6,306 nt of DNA, from contig JAIJLI010000134.1 of assembly GCA_022722495.1 (NCBI GenBank), positions 1 to 6,306 on the forward strand, written 5' to 3'. Positions 1 through 5,765 of the stretch are shown here, piece after piece. How positions within the stretch are numbered: position 1 is the first letter of the stretch; every line of letters begins with the position of its first letter. The notes below the pieces were generated by a model. The model worked only from the letters and a program-made list of their open reading frames with translations. It had not been told where the DNA came from and did not search any database. The stretch is from Dialister sp. (GTDB lineage Bacteria > Bacillota > Negativicutes > Veillonellales > Dialisteraceae). Both the position numbers and the translations under genes were made by a program.

Positions 1-30
1 ACCGCTAGCATGCCCCTATTGCCTTCGGCA

Positions 31-49
31 CTTCCCCCGAAGGGGGAAG
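31..49. repeat. GC-rich perfect inverted repeat (hairpin) upstream of rapZ
   Basis: CTTCCCCC (31-38) and GGGGGAAG (42-49) form a perfect 8-bp stem around a 3-base GAA loop. No T-run follows, so it is not a classical intrinsic terminator for the gene to the left. It may be the end of a transcript from outside the window, or part of a dispersed intergenic repeat. The structure is seen directly; its role is unknown. Confidence 0.5.
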
Positions 50-96
50 CAAGACGTTACGTAGCTAACGATTTCCTTAACTTAATAGCATTACGC

Positions 97-117
97 CCAC
101 GGGCTCACCCTGAACCC
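97..117 (+). repeat. Truncated copy of the intergenic repeat end (gggctMaccctgaaccc module)
   Basis: This 21-base stretch matches 4625-4645 at all but one position (C in place of A in gggctcaccctg, 101-112). The corresponding module ends the two longer intergenic repeats at 4629-4640 and 5979-5990. Here only this end is recognisable, lying just before the rapZ ribosome binding site at 127-133. The match is seen by eye; that it descends from the same element is an inference. Confidence 0.5.
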
Positions 118-139
118 CGATTTACCAAAGGAGCATTCC

Positions 140-1054
140 ATGGACAAAGATACATTTCGCTTCGTCATCATCACCGGCATGAGCGGCGCCGGAAAGACCA
201 ATTTCATGCAGAAGCTTGAAGATATGGGCTATTACTGCGTGGACAATCTGCCGCCCGTCCTGATCGTCCGTTTTGCGGATCTCTGCTGGAAGAGCACGTC
301 TTCCACGCGGCATGTGGCGGTCGTGACGGATATCCGCGGAGGCTCCTTCTTTGATGCCCTGCCGCAGGCCTTAGATGAGCTGGAAAAGCGCGGCATTCCG
401 CATGAGGTGGTCTTTCTGGAAGCCTCCGATGAGGCGCTGGTGCGCCGCTACATGGAGACGCGCCGCCAGCATCCGCTCGCGAAGAACATGCGTATCCAGG
501 AAGGCATTGAGCAGGAGAGAAAGATCCTTGCCGGCGTGCGCGCACAGGCGGATATGATCATTGATACGACATCGATGCAGGCCTCCGACCTCAAGGAGTA
601 CATGCAGAGCCGGTTCAGTGCGGACAGCACGGATCAGGAGATGCAGATCACGGTCTTTTCCTTCGGCTTCAAGTATGGCATCCCCATCGATGCCGATATG
701 GTGATCGATGTCCGTTTCCTGTCGAATCCCTTTTACATCGCGAAATACAAGCATTCGAGCGGGCGCGTGAAGGAAGTCGCGCAGTACATCGCATCGGCTC
801 CGGTGACGCAGGATTTCCTGACAAAGCTGTATGACTTCATGGATTTTCTCGTACATCAGTTCGAGGCGGCGGGCAAGACGCAGTTCACCATCGCCATCGG
901 CTGCACGGGCGGCATGCACCGCTCGGTCTTCGTGACGGAGAAGCTGGGGCAGTACCTGAAAAGAAAGCATGCGCGCGTCAGCATAGAGCATCGGGATCTC
1001 CATAGAAATCCGGTCGAGCACGATGCAAATGATATCATGGAGGGCAAGGTATGA
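140..1054 (+). CDS. rapZ: RapZ/YvcJ family nucleotide-binding protein (RNase adapter family)
   Basis: Cytoplasmic P-loop protein of 304 aa. Family members bind and hydrolyse ATP/GTP. In Escherichia coli RapZ senses glucosamine-6-phosphate and guides RNase E to the GlmZ RNA; in Bacillus the orthologue YvcJ has a less defined role. Visible motifs are the Walker A loop GMSGAGKT (residues 13-20), DNLP (35-38), DIRGG (64-68), SFGFKYG (174-180), DVRFLSNPFY (190-199, family form DVRFLPNP) and the C-terminal GCTGGMHRS (254-262), which belongs to the sugar-phosphate/RNA-binding half. Length matches the family (about 285-300 aa). The start is set by AAAGGAG at 127-133, six bases before ATG. Its TGA overlaps the ATG of yvcK as ATGA, implying translational coupling. 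The family call is firm; an RNA-adapter role in this organism is not shown. Confidence 0.96.
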   Translation: MDKDTFRFVIITGMSGAGKTNFMQKLEDMGYYCVDNLPPVLIVRFADLCWKSTSSTRHVAVVTDIRGGSFFDALPQALDELEKRGIPHEVVFLEASDEALVRRYMETRRQHPLAKNMRIQEGIEQERKILAGVRAQADMIIDTTSMQASDLKEYMQSRFSADSTDQEMQITVFSFGFKYGIPIDADMVIDVRFLSNPFYIAKYKHSSGRVKEVAQYIASAPVTQDFLTKLYDFMDFLVHQFEAAGKTQFTIAIGCTGGMHRSVFVTEKLGQYLKRKHARVSIEHRDLHRNPVEHDANDIMEGKV

Positions 1055-2403
1055 GACATCTTCTCCAGTGGCTCTATCCGGGGCTGGCGGTGAAGCGGTG
1101 GATGCTGCTTTTCTCTCTGGGCATCCTGCTTCTCGTCTTCGGTGCGACACTCATTTTGAATTACCAGATCTTCGGTATCCTGGAAGAGGAAATGCTGCGC
1201 TTCGCCTTTCAGATGACGGGCAGCTACAGCTATACCTTCCTTGCGGTCTGCGGCACGCTCATGATCATCCTTGCGCTGTGGATCATGACACATGCGGTCC
1301 GGCGGCTCGTGAAGCGTTTCTTCGAGCTTATGGCTCCAGGGCAGACCGAGGTGTCAAAGAGCATCCTGTCCCGCATGGAGCTTTCCCGAGGGATGAAGAT
1401 CGTTTCCATTGGCGGCGGTCATGGGCTCTCCATGCTCCTTCGCGGCCTCAAGACGAAGACGTCGAATATCACCGCCATCGTGACGGTGGCCGATGACGGC
1501 GGCTCCTCGGGGCGCCTCCGGGAAGAGATGGGGATCATCGCGCCGGGTGACCTTCGAAACTGCCTCGTCGCGCTGGCAGATAAGGAGACCGTACTGGAGC
1601 AGCTCTTCCAGTATCGCTTCGCAGGCAATGGCGAGCTATCGGGGCACAGTCTCGGGAATCTCTTCCTCGCGGCGCTCATCAAGGAATTCGGCAATCCGCA
1701 GAACGCACTGGAGGCAGCGAGCAAGGTCCTCAATATCCGCGGCAAGGTCGTCCCGGCCACCTCGGAGAAGGTGCGTCTCAAAGCGAAAATGTCCGATGGA
1801 GAGATCGTAGAGGGCGAGTCTGAGATCTCTGCCTATCCCGAGAGATCCGGCAAGGAGGTACGCATCCTTCATATGTCGACCATCCCGAAGGCGCCGATCG
1901 CCGTCGGTGATGCGCTCGAAGCCATCAAACAGGCAGACCTCATTACCTTAGGGCCTGGCAGCCTCTATACGAGCGTCCTGCCGAACCTTCTCGTCCCGGA
2001 GATCCTGCAGGCCATCCGGCAAAGCAGCGCGCCCGTACTCTATATATGTAATGTCATGACCCAGCCGGGGGAGACCGGCGGCTATACCGTGAGCGACCAC
2101 CTGAAAGCCCTGATCGACCATGTGGGCGGCGGCGTCATTGATTTCGTCCTTGCCAACAACGCCGTCCCGAAAGACGACGTGCTGAAGAAATATGAAAAAG
2201 TCCATGCCGCGCCCGTCAAGATCGATCGGGAAAAGGTCAAGCGGATGGGCGTGCAGCTCATCGAGGCAGACCTTCTGGGGCCCCTTCGCGGCGCGACACA
2301 GGATACGAAAGTCCTGACAGAGGAGCTCGCACAGATCCACAGCCTGCTGAAGGTGAATATCCCGCCCGAAGCACTGGAAGAATATTTGAAAAGGAGCCAC
2401 TGA
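1051..2403 (+). CDS. yvcK: YvcK/GlmR-type gluconeogenesis and envelope regulator with N-terminal membrane hairpin
   Basis: A 450-aa protein of the YvcK/CofD-like family. In Bacillus GlmR binds UDP-GlcNAc and stimulates GlmS, steering carbon into peptidoglycan precursors. The catalytic-like domain starts near residue 113 and shows GGGHGLS (121-127), VADDGGSSGRLR (146-157), PGDLRN (165-170), GHSLGN (198-203), GPGSLYTS (301-308) and NVMTQPGET (334-342), all as in the family. The Bacillus protein is about 317 aa; this one has about 110 extra residues in front. These contain two hydrophobic segments (about 17-36 and 60-80) flanked by basic residues (K15 R16; R84 R85 K88 R89), which predicts a hairpin with both ends in the cytoplasm. 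GGAGGG at 1039-1044 lies six bases before the ATG. The gene overlaps rapZ by four bases and whiA by one. The family call is firm; membrane anchoring is inferred from hydrophobicity. Confidence 0.95.
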   Translation: MRHLLQWLYPGLAVKRWMLLFSLGILLLVFGATLILNYQIFGILEEEMLRFAFQMTGSYSYTFLAVCGTLMIILALWIMTHAVRRLVKRFFELMAPGQTEVSKSILSRMELSRGMKIVSIGGGHGLSMLLRGLKTKTSNITAIVTVADDGGSSGRLREEMGIIAPGDLRNCLVALADKETVLEQLFQYRFAGNGELSGHSLGNLFLAALIKEFGNPQNALEAASKVLNIRGKVVPATSEKVRLKAKMSDGEIVEGESEISAYPERSGKEVRILHMSTIPKAPIAVGDALEAIKQADLITLGPGSLYTSVLPNLLVPEILQAIRQSSAPVLYICNVMTQPGETGGYTVSDHLKALIDHVGGGVIDFVLANNAVPKDDVLKKYEKVHAAPVKIDREKVKRMGVQLIEADLLGPLRGATQDTKVLTEELAQIHSLLKVNIPPEALEEYLKRSH

Positions 2404-3318
2404 TGTCCTTCACAGAACAGGTCAAAAATGAACTGGCACGGATCCCCAGAGAAGATGCGGGAAGTCGTGCAGCGGAGCTTCTTGCGCTGCTCCGCATGAG
2501 CGGTTCCTTCATCACCGGCGCGCATGCCAGCTGGGGACTGGAATTTTCCACCGGCAACAGCGCTGTCGCCCGTCGCGTCCTGGTGTACCTCAAGAAAGAC
2601 TTTGGCTTCATGCCCTCCACCATGGTACGGCAGGGACGCCGTCTCAGGAAAAAGAACGTCTATACACTCCTCGTACAGCCGTCGAAGGAAGGACTCCATT
2701 TCTTAGATACCATGGGCCTCTCCCCGCTGTCCGGCGCAGAGGATATGGAGAAGCTCGTGACCGCCGAAGAACGCCGCGCCTACCTGGCCGGCGCCTTCCT
2801 GGGCGGCGGCTCCGTCAGCCGTCCCCAGAGCGACTACCACCTCGAGATGGTGACGCAGTCCGCCCGCTTCGCCGAAGAGATCGTGAAAGCCATGAAGAGC
2901 TTCAGACTGAATGCCCGCCTGACCGACCGCAAGAATGACTACATCGTCTATATCAAAGACGGGGATGAAGTCTCCGAATTTCTCCAGATCGTAGGGGCTG
3001 CCCAAAGCTACATGGACTTCGAGAGCGTCCGCGTCGTGAAGGATATGCGGAACCGCGTGAACCGGCAGGTGAACTGCGAGACGGCGAATCTCCAGAAAAC
3101 CGTTGATGCCGCCGTCCGCCAGACCCACCTCGTGCAAAAGCTTCTTGCCAAAGAGAGCCGCTCCTCGCTCTCCCCCAAGATCCGCGAAGCCTGCGATCTT
3201 CGCCTTGCCCACCCCCAATGCCAGCCTCTCCGAGCTTGCGGAGATCTGCGGTATCACAAAATCCGGTCTCGCCCATCGCTTCAAAAAGATCGAAGCGATG
3301 GTGGGGACGGCTGACTAG
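2403..3318 (+). CDS. whiA: WhiA family DNA-binding regulator, reading frame disrupted near the C-terminus
   Basis: WhiA (YvcL) couples a LAGLIDADG-like N-terminal fold to a C-terminal helix-turn-helix. It controls sporulation septation in Streptomyces and influences division and chromosome segregation in Bacillus. The first 271 codons read well, with YLAGAFLGGGS (127-137) as the LAGLIDADG-like signature and the conserved stretch NRVNRQVNCETANLQKT. After residue 271 the open frame gives 32 atypical residues and stops at 3312-3314. The next frame from 3217 encodes the expected helix-turn-helix (NASLSELAEICGITKSGLAH, then RFKKIEAM) and stops at 3316-3318. Dropping one C from the run 3212-3216 joins the two into a normal 304-aa WhiA. 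AAAAGGAG at 2389-2396 lies six bases before ATG, whose A is the last base of the yvcK stop. As written, the product would lack its DNA-binding domain. A sequencing indel is the simplest cause; a real mutation is possible. Confidence 0.9.
3212..3216 (+). other. whiA: Frameshift point in whiA (run of five C)
   Basis: The frame reads cac ccc caa here. With four C it would read cac ccc aat and continue into the conserved helix-turn-helix at 3217-3315. One extra base in a homopolymer is enough to explain the break. Confidence 0.8.
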
Positions 3319-3410
3319 GGGGATCTCCACGGCAGGGCTCTCGCCTCCTTTGGCACCGCACCTTCCGGCGGGCCCATAGCTATATATTTTTCATCAAAGA
3401 AGATGTCATC
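3319..3410. other. Intergenic gap between whiA and the exported protein gene
   Basis: The first half is GC-rich with only an imperfect stem (cgcc near 3342 with ggcg near 3368) and no adjacent T-run, so I do not call a terminator. The second half is AT-rich (TATATATTTTT, 3381-3391) and could hold a -10 such as TATATT at 3383-3388. No -35 box lies at a proper distance. The ribosome site before 3411 is weak (AAAGAAG, 3396-3402). Confidence 0.35.
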
Positions 3411-4463
3411 ATGAACAACTATCAAACGTTTTTATCCACCATGGTCGCGGCAGCGACCATTTGTATTTCTACTTCTGCGTTCGCTGATTCGCTGGCGTAT
3501 GAGGACTACACACAGATCCCTCTTTCCCTGAAGAAGGAGGAAGGGACGCTCATCTTTTCCGACTGCCCCGAGTACGCAGATACGCCGGGGATCCTCTATG
3601 AAGGCACTGTCGAAAAGGGGGAGGGGCGGCTCTACTACTACCATGTGAATGAGACCGGCGCGCCTGCGCGGCTCGTCGTCTATGCCAAAGCGGACAAGAA
3701 ACAGCCCCTCACGATGAAGCGTGCCATCCGCGGGGATGCATCGAGCAGCTACATCCCGACAGGAAGCTCGCTCTCTTTCCGAGAAGCCATCGATGCGAAG
3801 CAGGAAGAAAAGACCTTCCACCTTGCGCCCGGCGAGCGTACCATCCTCTTTGAAGACGATCCGAAAGGGATCTCCGAAGAAGACCTCGTGAGCGGCATCG
3901 TAGAGGTCAAAACGAAGCACCCGGTGAAGCTCGGGGCTGCCATTTTGCCGATGGCTGATGACAAATCGCTCCAAGAGGCTCTCGATACCGCCGCGGCGCT
4001 TCCTCCTGATTCCCATGAAATGCGCGGCACTTTCGCAGCAGATATTTACCTTTCCGGCGAGCCATGGGACTTTTCCCAAGGAAATGCGGAGATCACCATC
4101 GGTTCATCCTACCCCTTTCAGCAGGGGAAGGACGAGGTGAGCGGTGTCAACCGTGAGAATACAGGCGACTACGGCATCCGCTACCATATCACCGTAAAGA
4201 CCAAAGGGAGCGGGAACTACAAGCTCTATATCAATCCCATGGGCGGCGTCTACATGGGGACCTTCGAGATCGGACAGAATGAAAAGCTCCTCCGCACCTA
4301 TCGCACAGACGGGACAGTGGGAAAGGCATGGTTCGGTGATGGTACGATGGAGAGCTGCCTTCCAGCGGGCACATGGCATGCCGGAAAGGATCTCTACATC
4401 CGTTTCATACCTGCCGGCGCCGCATACCTGCCGCTCCGTTTTCTGCTGGTGGCTGGGGATTAG
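3411..4463 (+). CDS. Exported protein of unknown function with signal peptide
   Basis: I do not recognise a named family for this 350-aa protein. Residues 1-25 look like a Sec signal peptide: a hydrophobic core (MVAAATICIS) and an A-F-A cleavage site after residue 25. The n-region (MNNYQTFLST) lacks the usual Lys or Arg. No lipobox and no further membrane segments are evident, so the product is probably periplasmic or secreted. The mature part is rich in short beta-type stretches, Gly, Tyr and acidic residues, with segments such as GILYEGTVEKGEGRLYYYHV and, at the end, AAYLPLRFLLVAGD, suggesting a beta-sandwich protein in two halves (about 35-200 and 205-350). The second segment faintly recalls the PLRF motif of copper amine oxidase N-terminal domains; this is too weak for a call. 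No other in-frame ATG, GTG or TTG lies nearby upstream. The stop codon sits inside the start of the intergenic repeat that follows. Confidence 0.8.
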   Translation: MNNYQTFLSTMVAAATICISTSAFADSLAYEDYTQIPLSLKKEEGTLIFSDCPEYADTPGILYEGTVEKGEGRLYYYHVNETGAPARLVVYAKADKKQPLTMKRAIRGDASSSYIPTGSSLSFREAIDAKQEEKTFHLAPGERTILFEDDPKGISEEDLVSGIVEVKTKHPVKLGAAILPMADDKSLQEALDTAAALPPDSHEMRGTFAADIYLSGEPWDFSQGNAEITIGSSYPFQQGKDEVSGVNRENTGDYGIRYHITVKTKGSGNYKLYINPMGGVYMGTFEIGQNEKLLRTYRTDGTVGKAWFGDGTMESCLPAGTWHAGKDLYIRFIPAGAAYLPLRFLLVAGD

Positions 4464-4717
4464 TGACTAGTGACTAGTGGCTGGTGACTAGGGACTGGAG
4501 TACTACCTTCGGGCATTGCCACTATCTATACTTCTCGGCGCTTCTATACTTTTTATGCGCCGCACCACCATTCCTCATTTCTCATTCATGCGACGCTTTC
4601 AACCGTAATCAAGGAGGCCCCGCTCCACGGGCTAACCCTGAACCCTGAACCCTGAAACCTGAACCCTGAACCCTGAACCTTGAACCCTAAACCCTGAACC
4701 TTGAACCTTGAACCTGA
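4454..4717 (+). repeat. Intergenic repeat, copy A (TGACTAG tract, core hairpin, AACCCTG array)
   Basis: This stretch aligns by eye with 5766-6001 over most of its length. Its parts are, in order: a tract of TGACTAG-like units (4461-4500); a core containing GGCGCTTCTATA (4537-4548) and GCACCACCATT (4562-4572); GTAATCAAGG (4605-4614); GGGCTAACCCTG (4629-4640); and a 7-bp tandem array. The core can fold, with CGGCGC (4536-4541) pairing with GCGCCG (4557-4562). The left edge overlaps the last codons and stop of the preceding gene. No coding frame in it looks real and no transposase is present. It fills the whole gap between the exported protein and the DUF951 gene apart from the promoter. Confidence 0.75.
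4634..4710 (+). repeat. Tandem array of 7-bp units, consensus AACCCTG, 11 units
   Basis: Eleven consecutive 7-base units can be laid end to end without a gap. Six are exact AACCCTG besides variants AAACCTG (4655-4661), AACCCTA (4683-4689) and AACCTTG (4676-4682, 4697-4703, 4704-4710). A partial unit follows at 4711. The T variants cluster near the downstream promoter. The antisense frame through the array gives a 7-residue periodic FKVQGSG-like peptide, an artefact of the repeat. Confidence 0.9.
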
Positions 4718-4736
4718 TTCACTTTCCTTATATAAT
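4708..4736 (+). promoter_or_regulatory. Sigma-A promoter for the DUF951 gene, -35 lying in the repeat array
   Basis: TATAAT at 4731-4736 is a perfect -10. Exactly 17 bases upstream is TTGAAC (4708-4713), formed by the last AACCTTG unit and the AAC that follows. Transcription would begin near 4743, leaving a leader of about 24 bases before ATG at 4767. Confidence 0.75.
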
Positions 4737-4766
4737 AGATAAAAACCATAGACAAGGAGACTCACT

Positions 4767-5009
4767 ATGAAATTCATCCAGTTCCGCATCGGCGACATCG
4801 TACAGATGAAAAAGAAACATCCCTGCGGCAGCCAGGAGTGGGAAGTCCTGCAGCTGGGCAGCGACATGCGCATCAAGTGCTGCGGCTGCGGACATATCGT
4901 TTTGATCCCTCGCCCCAAATTTTTGAAGGGAGCGAAAAAAGTCCTGAATCGTGATATCACACAGGATACCCCGCTGGCTGAGCGCACGTCGGAGTTTGAA
5001 GGCGAGTAG
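4767..5009 (+). CDS. DUF951 family small cysteine-containing protein
   Basis: An 80-aa cytoplasmic protein matching DUF951 (YyzM-type), found across Firmicutes and of unknown function. The signature is clear: IGDIVQMKKKHPCGS (8-22), EWEVLQLGSDMRIKC (24-38) and CGCGH (39-43), followed by a basic stretch PRPKFLKGAKK. Cysteines 20, 38, 39 and 41 could form a metal site, although none is proven. Family members are usually about 60-70 aa; this one has an extra acidic tail (TSEFEGE). AAGGAG at 4754-4759 lies seven bases before the ATG, under its own promoter at 4708-4736. It appears to be a single-gene unit, with the tRNA promoters starting about 120 bases after its stop. Confidence 0.9.
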   Translation: MKFIQFRIGDIVQMKKKHPCGSQEWEVLQLGSDMRIKCCGCGHIVLIPRPKFLKGAKKVLNRDITQDTPLAERTSEFEGE

Positions 5010-5076
5010 GAGAGGACGGGAGAGCAGCCTCCAAAGGGGTCAGAGCCTTCCCCCCAAGCGATCGGAGGACGACCTG

Positions 5077-5095
5077 GGAGCGGATCCTGCGCTCC
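5077..5095 (+). terminator. Possible weak terminator hairpin after the DUF951 gene
   Basis: GGAGCG (5077-5082) can pair with CGCTCC (5090-5095) across a 7-base loop. The nearest T-run, CTTTTTC, lies about 18 bases further on (5113-5119), too far for a typical intrinsic terminator, so this is a weak call. Confidence 0.3.
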
Positions 5096-5130
5096 TGGAT
5101 CTCTTTGCAAAACTTTTTCAAAAAAAGTAC

Positions 5131-5159
5131 TAGACAGATACGCGTGTCCATGCTATAAT
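5131..5159 (+). promoter_or_regulatory. Upstream promoter P1 of the tRNA cluster (extended -10)
   Basis: TAGACA (5131-5136), 17-base spacer, TATAAT (5154-5159), with TGC just before the -10 (TGnTATAAT, extended -10). An A-rich tract (CAAAAAAAGTAC, 5119-5130) sits directly upstream like an UP element. No gene lies between it and the tRNAs, so it most likely serves the cluster together with P2. Confidence 0.75.
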
Positions 5160-5235
5160 CTATAACCGTGATGAGGACACTCCTACGAAACTTCAAAACG
5201 AGCCGCGAGGTTCGAAAAAAGTTTGAAAAAAGTCC

Positions 5236-5264
5236 TTGACAAAAACCTAAATCGATGATATGAT
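5236..5264 (+). promoter_or_regulatory. Main promoter P2 of the tRNA cluster
   Basis: TTGACA (5236-5241) and TATGAT (5259-5264) are separated by 17 bases, close to consensus. Two A-tract repeats, GTTCGAAAAAA (5210-5220) and GTTTGAAAAAA (5221-5231), lie upstream, as in rRNA promoters. Predicted start is near 5271, about 11 bases before the first tRNA. Confidence 0.88.
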
Positions 5265-5281
5265 GATCAAGTCGCTTACGT

Positions 5282-5357
5282 GCTGGCGTAGCTCAGTTGG
5301 TAGAGCAACTGATTTGTAATCAGTAGGTCGTAGGTTCAAGTCCTATTGCCAGCTCCA
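5282..5357 (+). tRNA. tRNA-Thr (anticodon TGT)
   Basis: A 76-base cloverleaf: acceptor GCTGGCG pairs with TGCCAGC (one G-U pair), the anticodon stem ACTGA/TCAGT encloses TTTGTAA with anticodon TGT at 5315-5317, and the T-loop is TTCAAGT. Discriminator T and encoded CCA. First gene of the five-tRNA cluster, reading ACA and other ACN codons. Confidence 0.96.
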
Positions 5358-5360
5358 TAT

Positions 5361-5445
5361 GGGCGGATTCCCGAGTGGTTAAAGGGAGCAGACTGTAAAT
5401 CTGCCGGCTTTGCCTTCATAGGTTCGAATCCTATTCCGCCCACCA
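5361..5445 (+). tRNA. tRNA-Tyr (anticodon GTA)
   Basis: An 85-base class II tRNA with a long variable arm, as expected for bacterial Tyr. Acceptor GGGCGGA pairs with TCCGCCC; the anticodon stem GCAGA/TCTGC encloses CTGTAAA with anticodon GTA at 5395-5397. CCA is encoded. Only three bases (TAT) separate it from the preceding tRNA-Thr. Confidence 0.96.
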
Positions 5446-5452
5446 TCACTAT

Positions 5453-5528
5453 CGCGGGGTGGAGCAGTTGGTAGCTCGTCGGGCTCATAACCCGAAGGCC
5501 GCAGGTTCAAGTCCTGCCCCCGCAACCA
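5453..5528 (+). tRNA. Initiator tRNA-fMet (anticodon CAT)
   Basis: The anticodon is CAT (5486-5488). Two initiator marks are present: an unpaired C1-A72 at the acceptor end (C at 5453, A before ACCA) and three G-C pairs in the anticodon stem (GGG before and CCC after the loop). These separate it from elongator Met and from lysidine Ile tRNAs. CCA is encoded. Confidence 0.94.
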
Positions 5529-5559
5529 TGTTTATTATTTCCCATATATCGTTATATAT

Positions 5560-5635
5560 GCTGATATAGCTCAGTCGGTAGAGCGTATCCTTGGTAAGGA
5601 TAAGGTCACCAGTTCAATCCTGGTTATCAGCTCCA
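5560..5635 (+). tRNA. tRNA-Thr (anticodon GGT)
   Basis: A 76-base cloverleaf: acceptor GCTGATA pairs with TATCAGC; anticodon stem TATCC/GGATA encloses TTGGTAA with anticodon GGT at 5593-5595. Reads ACC/ACT, complementing the TGT isoacceptor at the head of the cluster. The preceding 31-base spacer (5529-5559) is AT-rich with a short ATATA/TATAT inverted repeat. Confidence 0.96.
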
Positions 5636-5638
5636 TAT

Positions 5639-5715
5639 GGCGGCTTAGCTCAGTTGGCTAGAGCAAGCGGTTCATACCCGCTGTGTCCGGAGTTCAAATC
5701 TCTGAGCCGCCACCA
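5639..5715 (+). tRNA. Elongator tRNA-Met (anticodon CAT)
   Basis: A 77-base cloverleaf: acceptor GGCGGCT pairs with AGCCGCC, and stem AGCGG/CCGCT encloses TTCATAC with anticodon CAT at 5673-5675. G1 is paired and the initiator GGG/CCC is absent, so it is not fMet. The TTCATAC loop is typical of elongator Met; a lysidine-modified Ile tRNA is less likely. CCA encoded. Confidence 0.9.
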
Positions 5716-5727
5716 AACCACGAAAAT

Positions 5728-5755
5728 AAGAGTTCTCGAAAGAGAGCTCTTTTTT
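5728..5755 (+). terminator. Intrinsic terminator of the tRNA cluster
   Basis: AAGAGTTCTC (5728-5737) pairs with GAGAGCTCTT (5742-5751) as a 10-bp stem with one G-U pair, closed by a GAAA tetraloop and followed by T to 5755. It should end the tRNA transcript and separate it from tuf. Confidence 0.9.
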
Positions 5756-5765
5756 CATGTGTAGA

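Noticed and set aside
10..219. Plus-strand 69-aa open frame at the window start
   Set aside because: It overlaps the rapZ start in another frame, crosses the hairpin and repeat trace, and has no ribosome site.
371..1150. Minus-strand 259-aa open frame inside rapZ
   Set aside because: It is the antisense shadow of a clearly conserved gene in GC-rich DNA; no family features.
2082..2699. Minus-strand 205-aa open frame across the yvcK-whiA junction
   Set aside because: It lies antisense to two strongly conserved genes and shows no recognisable motif.
3103..3318. Separate 71-aa helix-turn-helix gene
   Set aside because: Its first half is whiA read in the wrong frame; only the part after 3217 is meaningful and it is the missing C-terminus of whiA.
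4634..4710. CRISPR array or telomere-like repeat
   Set aside because: Units are 7 bp with no spacers, so not CRISPR. The resemblance to plant-type telomere units (CCCTAAA) rests on one variant unit in a bacterial chromosome context.
4586..5110. Minus-strand 174-aa open frame with a periodic FKVQGSG-like segment
   Set aside because: It runs antisense through the 7-bp array and the DUF951 gene; the peptide periodicity is a by-product of the DNA repeat and no ribosome site supports it.
5529..5559. Internal promoter in the AT-rich tRNA spacer
   Set aside because: There is TATAT-rich sequence but no -35 at a proper distance; more likely a processing spacer.
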